DNA of 64,000 bases from Helianthus annuus (GCF_002127325.2 NC_035436.2:117728771-117792770), one strand, 5' to 3'; numbered from the stretch's first letter, positions 10,791 to 22,687 are shown. Made by a program: numbers and translations. Notes: generated by a model from the letters alone, not told the origin.

Positions 10791-11384
10791 AGTGCTTGGC
10801 TTCATTTCAACTCATCCCTTGGCACACCACCTCTCTCACACTTCATCCACCACCCACCACCATCACAACACCATCATCCACCAGCATCATCTATTGTCCA
10901 TCATAGAGTGTGTGAGTCGTCTCGGGATCCAAGATTGATCATAAGAGTTCTTGACAATCAAGGCCATGTTTGCCTAAGTCTCTTACATCACTTGGTGAAG
11001 ACAAGTGTTTAGTATAATACTTTTTATTTTTAATCTTTTGCACTTTTTATTTGGTTTTGTATTAATGACTTTAATAACTAGTTGCTTATGTTGAAGATGG
11101 TCTTTCCTTACCGTTTGTCCGTGGTGTCTTGGCATTATTTTACTGTCTATATAAAATAAAAGATTTTCACCATTCATATCTCCACGGTCTATACGGAGGT
11201 ATGTTGGCTACCTGGTCGGGGGTTAAGGGAACGGTTTTGTAAGGGTCTTGCCCTTGTTCAGCGTTTAAAGGTCCTGCAAGGGACCTGGGTCAAATTTAGT
11301 AGGATCTCCTTCAATGCCCATAGGTATTGGATGGCGGGGATCCAAACTCTTTGACCCCCTCATAAGTTAACTACTATTAATACT

Positions 11385-11590
11385 ATAACCCGACTATTTA
11401 GGACTGTATCCCTGCTGACTCAGACTACTTAGTCGAGGGTAACGTCACCGCTAAAAGCGGGGCCTACCATAATTTGCATTAATAACTTAATTCATTATCT
11501 TCCAATAATCCAACCCTTTAGGATTGTATCCTTGCTGACTCAAACTACTGGGTTGAGGGTAACGTCACCTTCAAAAGAGGGGCCTACTAC
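11385..11590 (+). repeat. 120-bp tandem duplication within LTR
   Basis: Two copies of a unit containing GGACTGTATCCCTGCTGACT and GGGTAACGTCACC begin 120 bp apart, diverged by roughly 15%. The same pair occurs in the right LTR at 14835-15040, so the duplication predates this insertion. Confidence 0.75.
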
Positions 11591-11791
11591 AATAACTAAG
11601 ATAATCTCTTAAACAAGTGCAAAAGTGCGAAAATAATCAAAGGTTATACTAATACGCGAGTCGGATCCAAGTGATTCATCTTGTCTGTCTGTCTTTATTT
11701 TATTTTTATTTTTCTGCATTTAGTTAGTTTTTATTTTCTTAGTTTAAAACTTTTTCTAACTTTTTGATTTGATTAGACGTTGAGGATAAAC

Positions 11792-11991
11792 CGGTACTAA
11801 AAGCAGTGGTAGACATGAATGACGGAACGCTCACCCTAAGGTACGGGGATGATGAAGTAAAATTCGGGGTTGGGAAGAGAATAGAGGAGGACGACTCGGT
11901 CAACTACATGAAGGTTATTGATTCGAGTTTGGATGCTGCTCTCCGACGGTGCAACATGGGATGCCAAACATCGCACTCGGAAAATATATAA
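11792..11991 (+). pseudogene. Tail of Athila protease region
   Basis: The open stretch reads K-A-V-V-D-M-N-D-G-T-L-T-L-R-Y-G-D and ends ALRRCNMGC. This matches the segment that follows the protease domain in Athila polyproteins. It begins abruptly at the LTR deletion junction, has no active-site DSG/DTG, and ends at a TAA at 11989-11991. It is a fossil left by the internal deletion. Confidence 0.6.
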
Positions 11992-12205
11992 CCTCACATT
12001 GGGTCTAGCCAAGGACCCTTATAAACGTGGCGCACCACGGAGGCATTCTGCGGAACTATCCTTAGTTTAGTTTGATCTTTTAGTTTTAATTTGCAGGAAT
12101 AAAACATACTCGTGGTGGTAAAGGATGAAAAAGGGAACGAGAAAAATGACCCCATGCACAAGAACAAGGCAACCCGACATCAATCTCTTCATTACAGAAG
12201 GTTCA

Positions 12206-12400
12206 ACACTGGCCGTGTCCAACCAACACGGCCTCATGCTGAACCCCCTGCAGAAAAATGCCCAGTTCAGGTAACTGGACACGGGCCGTGTTCACCAGAC
12301 ACGCCCCCGTGTCCAGGCTTCTGTTTCTTTTCTTTCATTTTCGTTACTGGCACCTGAACACGGGGCCGTGTCCGGTCCCCACGGGGCCGTGTCCAGACTG
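12206..12400 (+). repeat. Reiterated CACGGGGCCGTG palindromes in transcribed interior
   Basis: At least five GC-rich units (CCGTGTCC, ACACGGGCCGTG, CACGCCCCCGTG, ACACGGGGCCGTGTCC, CACGGGGCCGTGTCC) lie in under 200 bp. They are the same motif that occurs six times upstream of the LTR TATA box. Confidence 0.75.
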
Positions 12401-13727
12401 TCAGTAACATAAATTTTTGCTTTTAACACCATATTACACATCTAATCAACCTAAAAATTTATTTTTGGGACACATTGAGGACAATGTGTAATTTAAGTGT
12501 GTGGGGGGGGGGGGAAGCTAAAACCTTGAAATTTTGCAAGTCCTAATAACAAGCCTTACACAAAACTCCATTGGAACTGCTAAACACCCCAAAGTTTTTT
12601 CAAAAATTTTCATTTTTTTTACTTGTCTAAAGTTTAAGTTAGGAATCCTAAGATTAATAAGGTTATATTTTTACAAATTTACAACCGAGAGCGTCGTGAT
12701 AACAAGAACCAACATAAGAAAATTATGAAAAGGCATGACAAGCTTAGTTAAAATTTGATTATATATACTTGATCACATAGAAAAACCCATTCCCATAAAA
12801 AGTGAGTTTTGAGCCTTTATTGAGCATACAAATTTACATCTTTAGACTAAATGCTCATTTTTCGTTTCTTGTGTGAATAGCCGCTTGGTTCTTACGACTC
12901 TAGAACTTGCCACGACGATTCATTCCCGGTCCTTACCAACTTAAACCCAAGTAAGTAAATGATGGAGGCATTAGGACTAACCATTTTTCTTTCTACACCA
13001 TTATTTTTCTTTTTTTTACCACCTACCTAAAATCCCCCTAGTTAACCCCTTTGAGCCTAAACCTTTCATTTCTTTACCCTAAAAACCTTTTACCCACCAA
13101 AAACCCTTTTTATTTTTACCCTTTATTTTAGTAACAAGCTCGGTTTTTCGTGTGATGAAAAAAAAAATATGATGATGAAGTTAGAAATAAACAAACAAAG
13201 CTCTTAAAACAAAAAGCTTGTTTGGAGAAATACTTCAAAATAAAAAGTCACTTACGAAAACCGACGCTTTTTACGCTTTTCGCCCTTTTCTACCAACCCA
13301 TTCACCCACCTTTAGCCCAAGCCTTTACCCAAAAAAGTCCTCTTGATATTTACAAAGGTAACAAGTTAAAAAGGAGGAGGATTGATTGCTTGGCAAGCTT
13401 ATGGTAGGAATAAGTTCCATGCCGCTCTCGAGTGATTCACTAAAAATACACCTTCGGCCGAGTGTGAGTGATTTCTCCCGTGAGGTATGTGAACTTGTAT
13501 ATAAATGGAATTTTAAAAAAGGCATGTTATGCCCAAATAAGTAATTTCTCCTATGAAACGTTCTAACCAAATCATAACGAATAGGATTGTAAATAAATAA
13601 AAATAAAACCCAAAAAGATCTTGGATTCCCAACACTCTATGACAAGCCAAAACTTTCTCTTCTACCCATTCCATTTGGGAGTGTAAGCCACATATTAAAG
13701 AGTTTTGCTTGAGGACAAGCAAAAGTT

Positions 13728-13743
13728 CAAGTGTGGGGGTATT
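13728..13743 (+). promoter_or_regulatory. Polypurine tract of Athila derivative
   Basis: AGTGTGGGGGTATT ends directly at the TGATGTG start of the right LTR. It would prime plus-strand DNA synthesis. A near copy (GAGGACA...AAGTGTGTGGGG) is found internally around 12470-12514. Confidence 0.75.
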
Positions 13744-15388
13744 TGATGTGTGTAAAATGTAACATATAAATTACATCAAATAAGGCATAAAACTAACCCT
13801 TTTTAAGTACTAATGTCGGAAAAAGAGTGTTTTTGTCTTCCTTTTGTATTTTCAGGATTAAATGAGCTCAAATTCACAAAAGAAGCAAAAAGACAGCTAA
13901 ATCTAACATAAATACAAGAAAAGGAACACAAGTGGACTGCCCGACCCCACAACGGCATCCTCCCAAGCAAAATAGAGAAGGCAGAAGACTGAACACGCCC
14001 CGTGCTCAGCCAGCACGGGGTCGTGCCCAAGAAGCAGCAGAAAAGACAAACCTATAGAAGCTTCTATTGCCTACCACGGGGCCGTGTCCAGTGAACACGG
14101 GGGCGTGGCGAAAGTACAGCAGGCGTATTAATTGTAATTACGAATTACAATTAATGAAGAGAGAGATTGTCAGACGGGCACGGGGGCGTGTCCAACGGAC
14201 ACGGGGCCGTGCCCAGCCTTCTGTTCAGCCTACAAATAGGAGTGCTTGGCTTCATTTCAACTCATCCCTTGGCACACCACCTCTCTCACACTTCTTCCAC
14301 CACCCACCACCATCACAACACCGTCATCCACCAGCATCATCCATTGTCCATCATAGAGTGTGTGAGTCGTCTCGGGATCCAAGATTGATCGCAAGAGTTC
14401 TTGAAAATCAAGGCCATGTTTGCCTAAGTCTCTTACATCACTTGGTGAAGACAAGTGTTTAGTATAATACTTTTTATTTTTAATCTTTTGCACTTTTTAT
14501 TTGGTTTTGTATTAATGACTTTAATAACTAGTTGCTTATGTTGAAAGTGATCTTTCCTTATCGTTTGTCCGTGGTGTCTTGGCATTATTTTACTGTCTAT
14601 ATAAAATAAAAGATTTTCACTATTCATATCTCCACGGTCTATATGGAGGTATGTTGGCTACCTGGTCGGCGGTTAAGGGAACGGTTTGGTAAGGGTCTTG
14701 CCCTTGTTCAGCGTTTAGAGGTCCTGCAAGGGACCTGGGTCAAATTTAATAGGATCTCCTTCAATGCCCATAGGTATTGGATGGCGGGGATCCAAACTCT
14801 TTGACCCCCTCATAAGTTAACTACTATTAATACTATAACCCGGCTATTTAGGACTGTATCCCTGCTGACTCAGACTACTTAGTCCAGGGTAACGTCACCG
14901 CTAAAAGCGGGGCCTACCATAATTTGCATTAATAACTTAATTCATTATCTTCCAATAATCCAACCCTTTAGGATTGTATCCTTGCTGACTCAAACTACTG
15001 GGTTGAGGGTAACGTCGCCTTCAAAAGAGGGGCCTACTACAATAACTAAGATAATCTCTTAAACAAGTGCAAAGGTGCGAAAATAATCAAAGGTTATACT
15101 AATACACGAGTCGGATCCAAGTGATTCATCTTGTCTATCTGTCTTTATTTTATTTGTATTTTTCAGCATTTAGTTAGTTTTTATTTTCTTAGTTTAAAAC
15201 TTTTTCTAAGTTTTTGATTTGATTAGACGTTGAGGATAAACCGGTACTAAAAGCTCTTGTGTCCTTGGATGACCTCGGTATCTTACCAACACTATACTAC
15301 GTCCGCGATGGGTGCACTTGCCCATATGTGTGTTTAGTGTTAGTAAATATCATGTTTTATAAATTTAAAACTCGGCTAAAAGTGTAAA
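13744..15388 (+). repeat. Right LTR of Athila derivative (main part; final 47 bp at 24943-24989)
   Basis: This is the full right LTR apart from the nested chromovirus, which entered after 15388 and left the duplicate GTAAA (15384-15388 and 24938-24942). The total LTR length is about 1692 bp. Its 3' end (CGCACATCA, 24981-24989) mirrors its 5' end (TGATGTGTG). The sequence before the break (ACCAACACTATACTACGTCC...) is absent from the truncated left LTR. Confidence 0.88.
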
Positions 15389-17638
15389 TGTCACACCCCC
15401 AAAATCCACCTGCGGAGTATCACCGCTTGGGAGCGTGACTGACCAGGATCAAGCCACCAATCATATTGAACATAGCATAACATAAATAAAGTAGTTCGTA
15501 AAACCTCATTCAATACAATTGATGTTTCAAAACAAACATAGTATCAGTAGCGGAAGCATAAGTAAATAACCCAAGTAAACCATAAGTTCAATTATTCGAA
15601 ATGTTTAATCATAGCGTTCATAATCCACTGCCCACAACGTCCCGCTCCTCCAGTGCAAGCTCCATAAGTACCTAAGGTCCTGCAAGGCATGCAGCAGATA
15701 ATCAACAAACTAGTTGAGCGAGTTCACAGTTTATAGTTTAGTTTGGGTAATAGTGCGTTTGTTCAATTAAGTTTCGTATCGTATCAACTCCATCGCGGCC
15801 TCACAGGCATGTGTGCGAAGATTATGTTCGTTAGTTCGCGACCATAGTCCTTACCGACCAGGGTGTGTGCGAAGGCAATTTATCAGTTCGTTCGCGACCA
15901 TAGTCTTTACCGACCAGGGTGGGTGCGAAGGCAGTTGAGTAGTTCGTAAGCATCAACAGTTTAATCGTTCGTTACAGTATCAAAGTATGCACAAGTAATC
16001 ATCCAACCCATTCCCACCCTGGGAACCCATGCCTTGGCTGTGTGAACTCACCTTGGTTTGCTCGGTATGCTAAGTTATGCACTCACAAGTAATTAATCAC
16101 GTCCTATTGTATGCACGTATAACAAATCAGTTCATGTTCGCAATGATACGCGTGCAATTTAATGTTCACATAACAGTCAGTTTGCATATCGGCACAACAC
16201 GTATTGTTTCACATCAAACCATCAGCTAGTGTACACGAATACCAATGTTAACATTCATCACTAATCATGGCATGCCAAATAAATCAAACATACATTCCAA
16301 CATTAAAATATGTTCATAATTATATATCTTTCGATCCACCCTTATCTTTCGGTACATTAGTGATCTTTCGATACACAGTTATCACAGTTATCCTTCGGAC
16401 CGAAAGTTATGTTTCGAACCAATGCCATCTTTCGACCAACTGTCATCTTTCGGTCAACTTAATTATGTTTCGGTCAATGCTATCCTTCGGTCAATGCTCC
16501 TATGGTTCGGTCAAAGCTATCCTTCGGTCAACACTACTATGGTTCGACTAACAAGCATCTTTCGACCACAACTATGTTTCGAGTAGCAATATCTTTCGAC
16601 AATTAACAGTTACGTTTGATCACAATCAGTTACGGATATCATGCAGTCAATTACAGAAACAGAAACCCTAATCATCTACAGCCGTCATCATCATTAACAA
16701 GCACATTTCATATATTCAATCTCAAGAACCCTAACCGAAATCATGAACAATAACCATATTCATTCGGATTACTATCAAGACATAACAACCTCATGTAAAC
16801 TGATTTCATAATAACCCGATTTCACTAATATATCAACAAGTTATCAATCCGGAGCATACATCGTCACAGTAACATAACAAGCACCATTGAATCGATTTAA
16901 ACTTATTATCATGCCATACAACTACAAGATCATCTTTATACGATTCCTATCATTCAACATACAATCAATTCGAGTCGTTCTTAATCAAAGCATGTAATAA
17001 TAATAACATCATGTCATCAACGATGATAGTGAAACACTAACCGGATTAGGGGATTGAAACTAGTGAGGTTTCGGGTGCACAAGAACTTTCAGCCGACTCC
17101 AAGACTTCGAGAGAGAGGGAAAGGTATTAGGGTTTTTAGAAACTAACTGCCGGTTACATGCATCACGTATTTAAACGTATTACAGAAATGGGCCAAGCCC
17201 ATTAGAAAGGCTGGGCCGAAAGATGTCGAAGGATGGAGTCTTTGGTCGAAGGATATGTTTCGAGATCCTTCGAACCGGAAGCTGATCCTTCGAGTCGAAG
17301 GATATGTTTCGAGATCCTTCGAACTGTGTGCCATGCTTCGTGATCTAGACTAAGTGTTTTTAATAATAAATCTAATATTATATTCTACCACAGCAAGTAA
17401 TCACATATGACAAAACGACAATACGTTTCATTAAAATACATCGCGTACAATTTCAAGTCCACAATCCAAACAACTAAACAGTCAAAGTCAACGCGCATTT
17501 AATGCGAAAGTGAAAGTCAGAAACTCGAGTTGTCACATTATCCCCAACTTAAAAGAAATTTCGTCCCGAAATTTGGTACGCACTCACTGAGGAAGCTAGG
17601 CAAGTTACATCGTTCACTGGTTTTCCTGGGGTGTCACA
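15389..17638 (-). repeat. 3' LTR of the young chromovirus
   Basis: It is bounded TGTCACACC...GGTGTCACA on the plus strand. On the minus strand its first ~105 bp contain a second PPT-and-LTR-start-like signal (17531-17575). A TATA-like CGTTTAAATACG lies at 17166-17177, six TCGAAGGAT motifs upstream of it at 17226-17321, and about fifteen (T/C)TTCG(G/A)(A/C/T)C motifs downstream in the transcribed part at 16325-16600. Confidence 0.95.
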
Positions 17639-20600
17639 TCATCCCCCCGTTGATTTGGAATTTCGTCCCGAAATTCAGTAGTAGTAGCTTCAGCCTCAGC
17701 AGTGGATGCATTGGTTTCGAATAACTGGGGATACTTTTCTTTCATCTGATCTTCGCGTTCCCAGGTATACTCTGGACCACGCTGGGAGTTCCAACGAACT
17801 CGAACAAGAGGGATTCTCTTGTGTTTGAGGACCTTAACATCCCGGTCCGTGATTTCAACTGGTTCCTCGACGAACTGCAACCGCTCGTCGATAGTGAGTT
17901 CCTTAAAAGGAACTATAAGGGTCTCATCTGATAGGCATTTCTTCAGATTGGACACGTGAAATACATTGTGAACTGCACCGAGTTCAGGAGGTAGGTTTAA
18001 TCTGTAGGCTACTTTGCCAATCTTTCCTAAGATTTCGAACGGTCCGACGTACCGCGGATTGAGTTTGCCCCGTTTACCAAAACGTACCACACCCTTCCAG
18101 GGTGAAACTTTCAATAAAACCCGGTCCCCGACCTCAAATTCCAATGGCTTTCTACGCTTGTCCGCGTAGGCTTCCTGACGGTCGCGTGCTGCCGCCATGT
18201 GTTGTCGTATCTGTGCTATCTTTTCTGTGGCGTCCACAACAATATCTGGACCCGTAATCTGACTATCCCCCACCTCTGCCCAACAGAGAGGTGACCGGCA
18301 TTTACGTCCGTACAATGCCTCGAATGGAGCGGCTTGAATGCTGGTATGGTAACTGTTATTATACGAGAACTCCACCAAAGGGAGGTGCTTTTCCCAGCCG
18401 TTGCCGAAATCGATGACACACGCTCGAAGCATGTCTTCTAGAGTTTGAATAGTTCGCTCAGACTGCCCATCCGTCTGAGGATGATATGCTGTGCTCATGT
18501 CTAAACGTGAGCCGAAGGATTTGTGCATCGCTTGCCAAAGCTCTGACGTGAATCGTGCATCGCGATCCGAAATAATGGAAGTGGGCACTCCGTGCCTCGA
18601 AACAACTTCTTTCAAGTAGATGTCTGCTAGGGTAGAAAACTTATCCGTTTCTTTGATAGCCAAGAAGTGAGCAGACTTTGTGAGTCGATCAACGATCACC
18701 CAAATAGTGTCATTCCCACGCTGGGATCTTGGTAAGCCCGTAACGAAATCCATGGAAATTTCTTCCCATTTCCACTGCGGTATCTTGGGCTGCTGAAGTA
18801 GACCAGCTGGTTTCTGATATTCAACCTTGACTCTCGCACAGGTTAAGCATTTGCCAACATAGGTGGCGATGTGGGCCTTCATACTAGGCCACCAATAAGT
18901 AGTGCTGATGTCGTGGTACATTTTATCCGACCCTGGATGTACCGAATAGCGAGACTTGTGAGCTTCATCCATTACAAGTTCGCGTAAACCGCCATAAAGT
19001 GGGACCCAAATACGCCCCGTTACATAGTAGGCGCCGTCTTCCTTTTGTTCCATTTGTTGCCTTGAACCGCGCAAGGCTTCAGCCTTGACGTTTTCGGGTT
19101 TTAGTGCTTCAATCTGAGCAGCTCGTATCTGTGCAGGAAGACTGGACTGAATGGTAAGCTGTAGCGCTCGCACGCGCTTAGGTAAAGTGTCTTTCCGACT
19201 GAGGGCATCAGCCACAACATTGGCCTTCCCTGGATGATACTTGATGGCACATTCGTAGTCGTTCAGAAGTTCAACCCATCTCCGTTGACGCATATTCAAA
19301 TCCTTTTGCTTAAGAATATGCTCGAGACTCCTGTGATCGGTGTAAATCGTGCACCGGGTACCGTACAGGTAGTGTCGCCATATCTTAAGCGCGAAAACAA
19401 CAGCTCCCAGCTCTAAATCGTGCGTCGTGTAGTTCCGTTCATGAACCTTGAGTTGCCGAGAAGCGTAGGCTATCACTTTATCCCGCTGCATCAATACGCA
19501 ACCAAGCCCCTGTATCGATGCGTCACAATAAACCACGAAGTCATCCGTGCCCTCTGGCAATGAGAGAATAGGTGCGCTGCAAAGCCTATCCTTTAGATAC
19601 TGAAAAGCGGTCTCTTGCGTATTACCCCATCTGTAAACGACACCTTTCTGTGTTAACATAGTAAGTGGTTGCGCGATCTTGGAGAAGTCTTTAATGAATC
19701 GCCTGTAGTAACCCGCCAAACCCAAGAATTGGCGTATTTCCGTCGGTGTACGCGGTGCTGGCCAGTTTCTGATCGAATCAACCTTGGATGGATCGACATG
19801 AATCCCATCCTTGTTCACCACATGGCCTAAGAAGTGGACTTCACGAAGCCAGAAGTCGCATTTTGAAAACTTTGCGTACAGTTGCTCTTTTCGAAGAAGT
19901 TCCAAGATAAGACGTAAGTGCTGCTCGTGCTCCTCCTGACTCTTGGAGTAAATCAAAATGTCGTCGATGAAAACGATGACGAACTTGTCGAGATACGGTT
20001 TGCACACCCTGTTCATGAGATCCATGAAGACTGCAGGTGCGTTTGTAAGCCCGAATGGCATGACCAGAAACTCGTAGTGACCGTAGCGAGTTCTGAAAGC
20101 AGTTTTGGAGACGTCCTCATCCCGGACTCTCAGCTGATGATACCCTGACCTCAAATCGATCTTGGAATAGTAACACGACCCTTGCAACTGGTCGAATAAG
20201 TCATCTATGCGTGGAAGAGGATAACGGTTCTTCACCGTCACCTTGTTGAGTTCACGGTAGTCGATACACATCCTGAACGTACCGTCTTTCTTCTTCACAA
20301 ATAACACTGGAGCTCCCCAAGGCGAAGAGCTTGGACGAATAAAGCCCTTTTCCAAGAGCTCTTGTAGCTGCTTCGACAGTTCTTCCAGTTCGGTTGGAGC
20401 TAAACGATACGGTGCGCGGGCTATTGGTGCTGCTCCAGGAGCTAACTCAATCTGAAACTCGACTTGACGATGAGGAGGTAAACCAGGTAAATCTTCAGGA
20501 AACACTTGAGGAAAATCACGCACAACTGGTATATCCTCCAGCTTCTTTTTCTTTGTTGATGCGTCAGTGACAAGTGCCAGAATGGCAGTATGTCCCTTTC

Positions 20601-22364
20601 GTAAACATTTCTGCGCCTTTAGGAATGAGATGATGCCAACCACTGCACCACTCTTGTCACCTTGTACTTCGAGAGGTTCTTGACTGGAGCGAGGAATACG
20701 TATAACTTTTTCTTTGCATAAGATCTCCGCATGATGTTGGGATAACCAATCCATACCGATGACGACGTCGAAACTACCCAAAACTATGGGTATGAGATCA
20801 ATCGAGAAAGTCTGACCCGCTAGAACAATACTACAACCCTTGACTACCTGTGCGGCTTCTACACTTTTACCATTGGCTAGTTCTACGACGTGTTTGGTGT
20901 CTAGAGGTGTTGGTGTACGTTTTAATAATTTACTCATTTTCAATGACATATAACTTGTATCAGCACCCGAATCAAATAAGACAGTAACGTAAATATCGTC
21001 GAGAAGAAACTTACCCATAACCACATTGGGATCATTCACTGCATCTCCTCGACCCAACACAAAAGCACGACCACGAGCTTCATTGCCGTTGTTGTTGTTG
21101 TTTCCCCCATTGTTGTTGTTACCATTACCCTGATTGTTGTTATTCCCGTTGCCCTGGTTGTTGTTATTGCGATTCTGGTTCAACTGGGGACAATCGCGTT
21201 TGTAGTGACCTTCAGCCCCACACTGGAAACACCCCCGGTTTCCACGCTGTGGCTGCTGCTGCTGATTCTGTGGAGCTGGCGGTGGAAGTTGCTGGTTCTG
21301 ATTCACTGGTCGCGCGCTTCTACAATCTTTGGCCTCATGGCCCATCTTGTGGCATCTTTGACATTGACTCCTGCGACATCTTCCACTGTGGTGTTTGTTG
21401 CACCTGTTACACCACGGGTGATTTCCCTTATAACCACTATGTCCCTGACTGCCCGATGACTGCTGACTCGGACTCTGGTAATCGTTGGTGCGACGTTGCT
21501 GAGTTTGGGACTGAACAGACGCTGATCCCCTGCTGGAATCCCCGTCCCACTTTCTTTTATTCTCGCTGGGTGTGGCAGAAGTAGCAGCAGTGGGAGTGAC
21601 TGTAGTAACAGCTGTAGCAGTAGCGCCGACACGCTTCGGCAGTTTATTCTGATCCACTGCCTGATCGGTGATGCGGTGAGCGAGACGCTGTATTTCCTGG
21701 ATATTGTTGAGGTTAGCCGAGGTAACGTGGCTCTGTATTTCTGGCACCAAACCTTTGAGATACAACTCGATACGCTTGTAAGGAGGGTCCACCATAGTTG
21801 GGCACAGCACAGCCAACTCATTCGATCTTTTGGTGTAAGCTTCGATTTCCGAACCAACCATTTTCAAGTTATACAACTCGTCCTCCAACTTGTGGATGTC
21901 TTCTCTAGTGCAGTATTCCCTCTTGATCAGTTCTTTGAATTCATTCCAGGGTGTGGCGTTAGCAGCTGCCAACCCTAAGATCTGCACTTGTGCGTTCCAC
22001 CAAGTGAGCGCAATCCCTTCAAGTGTGCCAGTGGCGAACTTCACCCTGCGAGCCTCAGGGCATTCACACATTTCGAAAACCGACTCGAGCTTTTCAAACC
22101 AGTGGAGGAGTCCAACTGCTCCCTCCGTGCCACTGAACGAGCTAGGACGACAATCCATGAAATTCTTGAATGTGCACCCAGGTTGTTGCTGAGCGGGTTG
22201 ACCTATTGTGTACGAATAGGGCAAAGTTAAGTACGAGAATTAATGTAGGATCTAAAGATCCTAGTGTTTATACTGCAGGGTACACTACCTGCTTGGGCGG
22301 CTGCAACTGCCGCAGCAACGAGAGCCTCTAGCTGGGCTTGAGTCATGGTAATTCGTGCGGCCAT
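17614..22364 (-). CDS. gag-pol: Gag-Pol polyprotein of chromovirus (two exons, 22289-22364 and 17614-22202)
   Basis: A single open frame of 1536 codons (22224-17614) encodes all domains. In that numbering they are: gag capsid 15-190; zinc knuckles at 288-301 and 332-345 with an Asn-rich linker; protease DSGA at 418-421; RT with F-I-D-D at 752-755; RNase H with D901, E938, D963 and D1006; integrase with H1096/H1104/C1126/C1129 and D1159-D1220-E1256 (DD35E); and a chromodomain-like end at about 1453-1503. The frame start is inside a likely 86-bp intron. Joining to an upstream ATG at 22362-22364 adds 25 residues ([16 protein letters not shown]...) and gives about 1554 residues. Alternatively translation starts at 22224 on unspliced RNA. 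The last codons read through the PPT and 25 nt of the LTR. No stop, frameshift or catalytic change was seen. Confidence 0.92.
17639..17652 (-). promoter_or_regulatory. Polypurine tract of the young chromovirus
   Basis: The minus strand reads AACGGGGGGATGA directly before TGTGACACC. It overlaps the last pol codons. An AATTTCGGGACGAAATT palindrome lies about 20 nt upstream (17660-17676), also within pol. Confidence 0.85.
22203..22288 (-). other. Candidate spliceosomal intron in gag
   Basis: On the minus strand it begins GTAGTG and ends ACAATAG. A branch-point-like CTTAAC lies about 27 nt before the end, and the stretch is 86 bp long. Exon 1 ends CAAGCAG and exon 2 begins GTCAACCC; joining keeps frame. 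Unspliced, the upstream frame meets a TAA within the intron. Exon 1 encodes an Ala/Gln-rich helix like that found at gag N-termini of related elements. The alternative is that it is a small insertion disabling the first start codon. Confidence 0.55.
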
Positions 22365-22670
22365 TGATCTTCACATCAAAGGCAACATAAGTGAGAAAGG
22401 TTCGCGAGTAGTGCGATGACAGAAGAGTGTAAGCACATAAGTATTCTCATGCAATGTCAAGTTGTGAGCAAGGTAATGTAAGCATACTACGAGCAAAGTT
22501 CTATGCAAATTCTAGCATGTAGGCAATAAACATAAACCTTATTACCTAGGAAGTTGAGTCTTGCACGTGGAGCGAAGCGTCGTTGTGGATCGTTGAGAGC
22601 ACTGTTCTGGTTATAGTCTGGTTTTAATAAAAACGTTTTTCCATATTAAAACCAAGTTCTCTATAACCAA
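22365..22670 (-). other. Leader of the young chromovirus with PBS-adjacent stem-loop
   Basis: There are about 300 nt between the PBS and the first gag ATG. Immediately after the PBS lies an inverted repeat (22607-22628 against 22645-22670) with arms TTGGTTATAG...TGGTTTTAAT. An AACGTTTTT loop lies between the arms. Confidence 0.65.
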
Positions 22671-22684
22671 TGGCTCTGATACCA
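22671..22684 (-). promoter_or_regulatory. Primer binding site (tRNA-iMet)
   Basis: The minus strand reads TGGTATCAGAGCCA three bases after the 5' LTR end. It is identical to the PBS of the leftmost element. Confidence 0.93.
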
Positions 22685-22687
22685 ATC

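Larger units (their letters stand above)
10294..11804 (+). repeat. Left LTR of Athila derivative (3' end deleted)
   Basis: It aligns without indels to 13744-15254 (constant offset 3450) at about 2% divergence judged by eye. It lacks the last ~180 bp present in the right LTR. At about 11800-11807 the sequence switches from LTR to a protease coding frame. Inside are three pairs of CACGGGGCCGTG-like palindromes (10535-10775), a TATA box, a CACCAC-rich segment and a 120-bp tandem duplication (11385-11470 and 11505-11590). Confidence 0.88.
11992..13743 (+). other. Non-coding 3' interior of Athila derivative
   Basis: There is no coding frame of note. It contains a run of CACGGGGCCGTGTCC-like palindromes (12206-12400). 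Next comes an internal PPT-like signal (GAGGACAATGTG, then a 12-G run at 12503-12514), about 1.2 kb of AT-rich sequence, and the terminal PPT before the right LTR. RT, integrase and env-like regions of a full Athila are absent. Confidence 0.65.

Noticed and set aside
10617..11012. 131-codon ORF, repeated at 14067-14462
   Set aside because: Falls in the Athila LTR, runs across the TATA box and CACGGGG palindromes, and has no coding signature; it is a duplicated non-coding LTR segment.
16267..16551. 94-codon plus-strand ORF, present identically at 23566-23850
   Set aside because: It is the same LTR sequence twice, antisense to the element, made of TTTCGGTC repeats and without any protein motif.
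21303..21857. 184-codon minus-strand ORF inside gag
   Set aside because: Out of frame with, and fully inside, the open gag-pol frame that carries real zinc knuckles.
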